Shown: in pieces, positions 61,390 to 64,000 of the stretch
How positions within the stretch are numbered: position 1 is the first letter of the stretch
How the letters are laid out: the number at the start of each line of letters is the position of its first letter
Assembly: GCA_023390115.1 (NCBI GenBank)
Contig: JAEWDM010000024.1
Span: 1-64,000 of the forward strand
Source: Bacillota bacterium
GTDB lineage: Bacteria > Bacillota > Clostridia > Acetivibrionales > DSM-27016
Length of the DNA: 64,000 nucleotides
Direction of reading: 5' to 3'
Notes under the pieces: model-generated
Told to the model about the DNA's origin: nothing
Database searches by the model: none
What the model saw: the letters and a program-made list of their open reading frames with translations, nothing else
Position numbers and translations under genes: made by a program

Positions 61390-62067
61390 TTGCTGAATCA
61401 AATTAAAAAAGCTTTGAATGTTACAGCACGAATTTATGACTTTATCAGGGAAACAGCTGTTGCCGGGATGACGGAGCAGGAGCTGTTTTCCCTGATAGAG
61501 CAGGAGCTGAATAAATTGGGCTATCAAAAAGAACATTATGCTTTTGATTTCTTATCCGGCTTCAGGACTTCGGACATAGATGGCGGCCCAACGTCCAAAA
61601 CAATAGAGAAAAGCGATTTGCTGCTGGTTGATTTTTCTCTCCAGCATGAGGGAACATGGTGCGACACATGCCGGACATTTTTCTTGGGGACACCTTCCAA
61701 GGAACAGGCCGACGCATACAACCTCCTTTTAACCGCTATGGAAGCCGGTTTTAAAATGCTGTCCTCCCATACCTCCGGCGAATGTGTTTATCAGGCAGTC
61801 ATACATCCTATAGAGCAGCGGCATATGAAAAAAAATATGCCTCACCATGCAGGCCATGCGATAGGAGCCCATCCTTTCCAGAATCCCGTTTTAGACCGGG
61901 GAAGCAAGGATTTGCTGAAAGCAGGGGATGCTGTAACACTGGAGCCGGGTATTTATATCCCGGACAAATGGGGAATTCGCATGGAGAATGATTTTCTGGT
62001 GACAGAAGAAGGGGCGGAGCTGCTGTTCCATTATCCAATGGATTTAGAGTATTTTATTCTGAGATAA
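61390..62067 (+). CDS. M24-family peptidase-like protein (Xaa-Pro-type fold)
   Basis: 225 residues from a TTG start with AAGGAG upstream. Only the pita-bread domain is present. Metal ligands: LLVDFSL, TWCDTCRTFF, MPHHAGHAIGAHPF (His), VTLEPGIYIP (Glu) and RMENDFLV (Glu). Xaa-Pro dipeptidases usually have an extra N-terminal domain of about 130 residues, missing here. Methionine aminopeptidase is less likely. Activity in a sugar operon is not obvious. Confidence 0.83.
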   Translation: MLNQIKKALNVTARIYDFIRETAVAGMTEQELFSLIEQELNKLGYQKEHYAFDFLSGFRTSDIDGGPTSKTIEKSDLLLVDFSLQHEGTWCDTCRTFFLGTPSKEQADAYNLLLTAMEAGFKMLSSHTSGECVYQAVIHPIEQRHMKKNMPHHAGHAIGAHPFQNPVLDRGSKDLLKAGDAVTLEPGIYIPDKWGIRMENDFLVTEEGAELLFHYPMDLEYFILR

Positions 62068-62139
62068 GAAAACATATTGAAGCAGGGCTGTAAACATAGT
62101 TCATCATTGTTGTGCCCAAGCTTGGGCGTGGAGGTTATT

Positions 62140-63069
62140 ATGAATCAAATTGATGCTTTGAGAGGGCCTTGCGCTGTTACTGTTACACCGGTAACAGAGC
62201 AATGCATTCCTGATTATAAAGAGCTGCAACGACAAACGGCTTGGCTTTGCAAAAAAAACATCACAGCATTATTTCCTTGTTCTTCAACGGGAGAATTTAT
62301 AAGGTTTACGATGGAAGAAAAAAGAAATATATTAAAAACGGTAGCAGTGGAAAACAGCGGAAGAAAAAAACTGATTGGGGGAGCATGCGGCTCTTGTGTA
62401 AATGAAGTGCTTCAATATATTGAGGCCGCGGCAGAATATGGATATGATGCCTGTGTCGTTTGCCCGCCCTACTATTATCCGCAAAAGCAAGAGGACATAA
62501 TTAACTTTTATTTGCGGATTTCAGCAAAAGCCAATGGAATGAAAATTATAATGTACCACGTTCCGTTTTTTACGACAGGCTTGGAATTGGATACAATACA
62601 CCGTCTGATGGCTGAGGAATTAATTATTGGAATAAAGGATTCCTCAGCCAATATGAAACAAATTGCCCATACAAACCGGTTAAAGCCTGATAAGTTTTTG
62701 GTGTATACCGGTACCGATGACTGCCTTCTTTCTGCATTGACTGCCGGATGTGACGGGAGCATGACAGCCTTGGCCGGAATTTTGCCGGAATGGGTGTGCT
62801 CGGTTTATGCAAAGCTGGAACAAAACAAATTAACAGAGGCTATTGAAATACAGCGCAGCATTCTAAGTCTGTTGAGCCTTGCGGATTCCTTGCCGTTCCC
62901 GTTGGGGTACAAGCTGCTGGCACAAGCGCGGGGACTGAGGACAGGTTTCCAGTCACAGGCTGTTTCATCTGACAAAATAGCGGGAGTCTGCACTGAAATA
63001 GAGAAAGAGCTTCAAAAGTTGATTCAGGGAGGCTATATTGATGAAAGCAATGATTTGGCGGAACTATGA
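62140..63069 (+). CDS. DapA/NanA-family aldolase or lyase
   Basis: 309 residues. FPCSSTGEFIRFTMEEK holds the S/T-G-E motif, IIMYHVPFFTTG the catalytic Tyr and IIGIKDSSANM the Schiff-base Lys. ATG 62140 has GGAGG; a longer frame from 62077 lacks one. Members cleave or condense pyruvate with aldehydes (dihydrodipicolinate, N-acetylneuraminate, 2-keto-3-deoxy sugar acids). With a sugar transporter and dehydrogenase, 2-keto-3-deoxy acid cleavage is plausible. Overlaps the next gene by 29 bases. Confidence 0.88.
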   Translation: MNQIDALRGPCAVTVTPVTEQCIPDYKELQRQTAWLCKKNITALFPCSSTGEFIRFTMEEKRNILKTVAVENSGRKKLIGGACGSCVNEVLQYIEAAAEYGYDACVVCPPYYYPQKQEDIINFYLRISAKANGMKIIMYHVPFFTTGLELDTIHRLMAEELIIGIKDSSANMKQIAHTNRLKPDKFLVYTGTDDCLLSALTAGCDGSMTALAGILPEWVCSVYAKLEQNKLTEAIEIQRSILSLLSLADSLPFPLGYKLLAQARGLRTGFQSQAVSSDKIAGVCTEIEKELQKLIQGGYIDESNDLAEL

Positions 63070-64000
63070 CCAGTTGGTGTGGTCCGAGGTTCCCGAGCCG
63101 CAATGCACCGCGGGAAGCGTCAAGCTCAAGGTGCTTAGCGCAGGCGTATGTGCAACGGATGTCCATGTGATTACCGGAAGCTTTGATAACGGAAAGCCGC
63201 CTCATATTTTAGGGCATGAGATCTGCGGGGAAATTGTGGAAGTGGGGACGTCCGTTCAAAGCTCGTCTGTCGGAGACAGGGTTGTTGTGGAAACCGCCGT
63301 TGGTTGTGGGCAGTGTGCTTATTGCCGCACAGGAAATAAGCATTTATGTGAATGTGGGGGAGAGATAGGTTTTCCTCCTTATCCTGGAGGATATGCACAA
63401 TATGTTGTTGTCCCACAAAGCTGCATCCGTAAAATACCCCAAGCGGTAAGCAATGATGCCGGAGGGATTTTAGAGGCTGTAGCTTGCCCGGCCGGAGCGA
63501 TTTACCGTCTGGGACTCAGCCCGGAGGACACTGTTTTTATACAGGGAGCCGGAGTTGCGGGTCTTTCCTTTGTTCAGACAGCGAAGGCCTTTGGCGCAAA
63601 AAAGATAATTGTATCGGCCCGGAATGAAGCACGGCTCCAATTTGCGAAGAGCTTTGGAGCGGATGTTGTTATTAATACTAATAAGGAGCATCTGGAACAG
63701 CGGGTTATGGAGGAAACAAACGGCAAGGGAGCAGACCTTTGTATTGAGGCCGCCGGTGCTCCTGCAACCGTTGAAGCCGCAGTACGCCTTGCAAAAAAAG
63801 GAGGTGCTGTTATTCTGTACGGAATACCCGGGGACTCTGCCGACATACGCTTTCCGGTGAAAGAAGTCATTCTAAGGCAAATAACAATACATGGCTTAAC
63901 CAATAATGAGTTGGTCTGGGAGCCTTTAATCGATATGGTCGCAAGAGGAGCCATACGTGTTCAGGATATGGTCACCCATAGGTTTAAGCTAAGGGATCTG
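63041..64000 (+). CDS. zinc-dependent alcohol/sorbitol dehydrogenase, C-terminus beyond the window
   Basis: 320 codons to the window end, no stop yet. Catalytic zinc: Cys in GVCATDVHV, LGHEICGEIVE. Structural zinc lobe GCGQCAYCRTGNKHLCE. NAD(P) Rossmann loop FIQGAGVAGLSF. This is the medium-chain dehydrogenase fold, threonine-dehydrogenase/sorbitol-dehydrogenase group. ATG 63041 has AGGGAGG and lies inside the DapA-type gene. Likely oxidises a sugar or sugar alcohol that enters through this operon. Confidence 0.92.
   Translation, partial: MKAMIWRNYDQLVWSEVPEPQCTAGSVKLKVLSAGVCATDVHVITGSFDNGKPPHILGHEICGEIVEVGTSVQSSSVGDRVVVETAVGCGQCAYCRTGNKHLCECGGEIGFPPYPGGYAQYVVVPQSCIRKIPQAVSNDAGGILEAVACPAGAIYRLGLSPEDTVFIQGAGVAGLSFVQTAKAFGAKKIIVSARNEARLQFAKSFGADVVINTNKEHLEQRVMEETNGKGADLCIEAAGAPATVEAAVRLAKKGGAVILYGIPGDSADIRFPVKEVILRQITIHGLTNNELVWEPLIDMVARGAIRVQDMVTHRFKLRDL

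Noticed and set aside
1..64000. CRISPR arrays, tRNA or rRNA genes
   Set aside because: No regularly spaced direct repeats and no tRNA or rRNA signature were seen on reading both strands.

Overview
The window comes from an anaerobic Gram-positive bacterium of the Clostridia (Bacillota). Evidence: strong AGGAGG ribosome-binding sites, TTG starts, AT-rich intergenic DNA, a GTP-dependent PEP carboxykinase, Fe-S L-serine dehydratase subunits, an ECF transporter, a YesMN two-component pair and Clostridia-type accessory genes. There is no tRNA, rRNA or CRISPR array. The genus cannot be fixed from the sequence alone.

Left half (1 to about 30.9 kb) is accessory, mobile-element-rich DNA. It opens with a response regulator / histidine kinase / ABC ATPase / FtsX-permease module of the antimicrobial-peptide sensing and resistance type (8-5111). 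Conjugative-element debris follows. Next is an APH-family phosphotransferase gene behind a leader peptide and two competing hairpins, so probably attenuation-controlled (5852-7088). A loose row of small defence, redox and resistance-like cassettes comes next (7.4-19.2 kb): XRE, TetR, PNPOx, cupin, flavodoxins, a second APH, a nucleotidyltransferase, VOC, AraC/GyrI and others. An IS110-family element (about 9.3-10.7 kb) interrupts this row and carries a candidate bridge RNA. At 19.6-21.5 kb lies a graveyard in which a second regulator/ABC-transporter operon and a sigma factor were collapsed by internal deletions into fused fragments. A serine-recombinase module follows (MazF-like toxin, small charged protein, three overlapping or abutting recombinases; 22.2-26.9 kb) with truncated element genes behind it. 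A GPP34 protein, two MerR regulators and an M23 peptidase close the accessory part.

Right half (31-64 kb) looks like chromosomal metabolic DNA. First come a lipoprotein of the putative glycoside hydrolase type, an alpha/beta hydrolase, PEP carboxykinase, a HAD hydrolase and a decayed patatin gene. The most striking part is 36.6-52.8 kb. It holds an AAA+ enhancer-binding-protein-like regulator that lacks the sigma-54 GAFTGA loop, followed by a catabolic set: YgeY-like M20 hydrolase, D-aminoacylase-type amidohydrolase, two hydantoinase/dihydropyrimidinase-type enzymes, an Asp/Glu/hydantoin-type racemase, two fold-type II PLP enzymes, a dedicated ECF transporter and L-serine dehydratase. A shared sequence block of about 24 bp precedes both halves of this cluster. 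The likely reading is uptake of a cyclic ureide or N-acylated/N-carbamoylated amino acid, ring opening and deacylation of both stereoisomers, and lyase/dehydratase conversion to a 2-oxo acid plus ammonia. The substrate is not known.

The last part (52.8-64 kb) is a YesN/YesM two-component system divergent from a carbohydrate ABC transporter operon. That operon carries a GH36 alpha-galactosidase, an M24 peptidase-like protein, a DapA-family aldolase/lyase and a zinc alcohol dehydrogenase that runs off the end of the window.
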